Shown: positions 4,519-5,153 of the stretch, piece after piece
Layout of the letters: each line of letters begins with the position of its first letter
Numbering within the stretch: the first letter of the stretch is position 1
DNA from: Flavobacteriaceae bacterium
GTDB lineage: Bacteria > Bacteroidota > Bacteroidia > Flavobacteriales > Flavobacteriaceae
Reading direction: 5' to 3'
NCBI GenBank assembly: GCA_019752245.1
Contig: JAIEMH010000342.1
Coordinates: 1 to 5,153 of the forward strand
Length of the DNA stretch: 5,153 nucleotides
Translations under genes and position numbers: made by a program
Notes under the pieces: model-generated
Seen by the model: only the letters and a program-made list of their open reading frames with translations
What the model was told of the DNA's origin: nothing
The model's database searches: none

Positions 4519-5153
4519 CTACTCCAAAAAACTCTCATCTTTAAACCCAATTAAATACAATCTATCTTTGGCTCTTGTAATTGCTGTGTAAAGCCAACGA
4601 ATGTAATCTCTGTCTATGCCTTCGGGTAAATATGGTTGCTCTATGAAAACGGTGTTCCATTGTCCGCCTTGGCTTTTGTGACACGTTATGGCGTAAGAGA
4701 ATTTTACTTGCAATCCGTTGAAGTATTCGTTTTCTTTTACTTTTTGGAATTTAGCGTATTTGGTGGTTAAATGTTCGTAATCTTTCATCACTTCTTCATA
4801 CAATTGGTTGGATTGCTCGTAGGTTAAGGATGGTGATTCACTTTTTATGGTATCTAAAATCAAAACGGTTTCAAACGGAATTTGGTTGGGATAATCGACC
4901 ATTCGTATTTTGACTTTGGCAAATTTGAATCCGTATAATTCTTTGAAACTATAAATTTCTAAAACTTCGATGATGTCACCATTGGCAATGAAACCGGCTT
5001 CGTCTTTTTCTTTCAACCAAAAATAATTGTTCTTCACAACCATCAAGAAATCGCCAGTAGATAAATCGCTTTCTTTATCGAGGATTTTGGTTCTAATTTG
5101 CTCATTGTATTGGTTCGCTCTTTTGTTGGAACGCACAATAAAAGCCGTATCTT
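4519..5153 (-). CDS. RecD-like superfamily 1 DNA helicase, C-terminal part
   Basis: Reading in from the right edge the protein begins DTAFIVRSNKRANQYNEQIR, an internal segment (helicase motif IV region) of AAA-family ATP-dependent helicases related to RecD and the exonuclease V alpha subunit. The GTG at 5136 encodes the Val in this segment and is not the start. A beta-rich insert follows (residues about 30-100 of the 210 present). Then come SYAITCHKSQGGQW (motif V region, about 4657-4698), where the UvrD_C_2-type domain couples ATP hydrolysis to DNA, and WLYTAITRAKDRLYLIGF (motif VI, about 4543-4596), whose Arg is the expected arginine finger. Walker A and B motifs lie outside the window. The enzyme would unwind duplex DNA during repair or recombination; family members of this type are roughly 450-500 residues. 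It is the upstream-most gene seen and has no clear terminator after it. Confidence 0.93.
   Translation of the reverse strand, partial: DTAFIVRSNKRANQYNEQIRTKILDKESDLSTGDFLMVVKNNYFWLKEKDEAGFIANGDIIEVLEIYSFKELYGFKFAKVKIRMVDYPNQIPFETVLILDTIKSESPSLTYEQSNQLYEEVMKDYEHLTTKYAKFQKVKENEYFNGLQVKFSYAITCHKSQGGQWNTVFIEQPYLPEGIDRDYIRWLYTAITRAKDRLYLIGFKDESFLE

Noticed and set aside
5134..5136. GTG as the start of the helicase gene
   Set aside because: The frame stays open to the window edge, and the residues before it (DTAFIV) fit the conserved helicase segment, so the gene is cut by the window rather than starting here.

Overview
The window looks like chromosomal DNA of a flavobacterium or close relative (Bacteroidota). 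It is strongly AT-rich, ribosome-binding sites are poor and A-rich, TAnnTTTG-like promoter elements precede some genes, and the proteins read as typical of that group. Every gene supported here lies on the minus strand, so the layout runs from right to left. I see no tRNA, rRNA, CRISPR array, transposase or origin, and no gene-free stretch exceeds 300 bases.

From the right edge leftward: (1) the C-terminal part of a RecD-like superfamily 1 DNA helicase, cut by the window end; (2) a small four-helix membrane protein whose second helix strongly resembles helix X of cytochrome c oxidase subunit I, but with both heme-ligand histidines replaced; (3) a DUF4288-type protein with no ATG, GTG or TTG that would include its whole domain; (4) a Crp/Fnr-like regulator that appears to lack the cAMP pocket; (5) a SnoaL/NTF2-like protein; (6, 7) two tandem PhnB-like VOC proteins that are recognisable paralogues; (8) an exported, probably outer-membrane protein; (9) the N-terminal 152 codons of kdsB (CMP-KDO synthetase), cut by the left edge.

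Three intrinsic terminators divide the strand into units: helicase/membrane protein/DUF4288, crp-like alone, snoaL-like alone, and VOC2-VOC1-exported protein-kdsB. Two of the terminators (after the DUF4288 gene and after the snoaL-like gene) are near-copies of one 39-bp element.

Most of the content is ordinary housekeeping and small accessory genes, and I do not see a convincing new multi-gene system. The best leads are the oxidase-like membrane protein without heme ligands, the start-less DUF4288 gene, the duplicated terminator element, a 12-bp inverted repeat bracketing the putative VOC1 promoter, and an FNR-geometry dyad just upstream of the crp-like gene.
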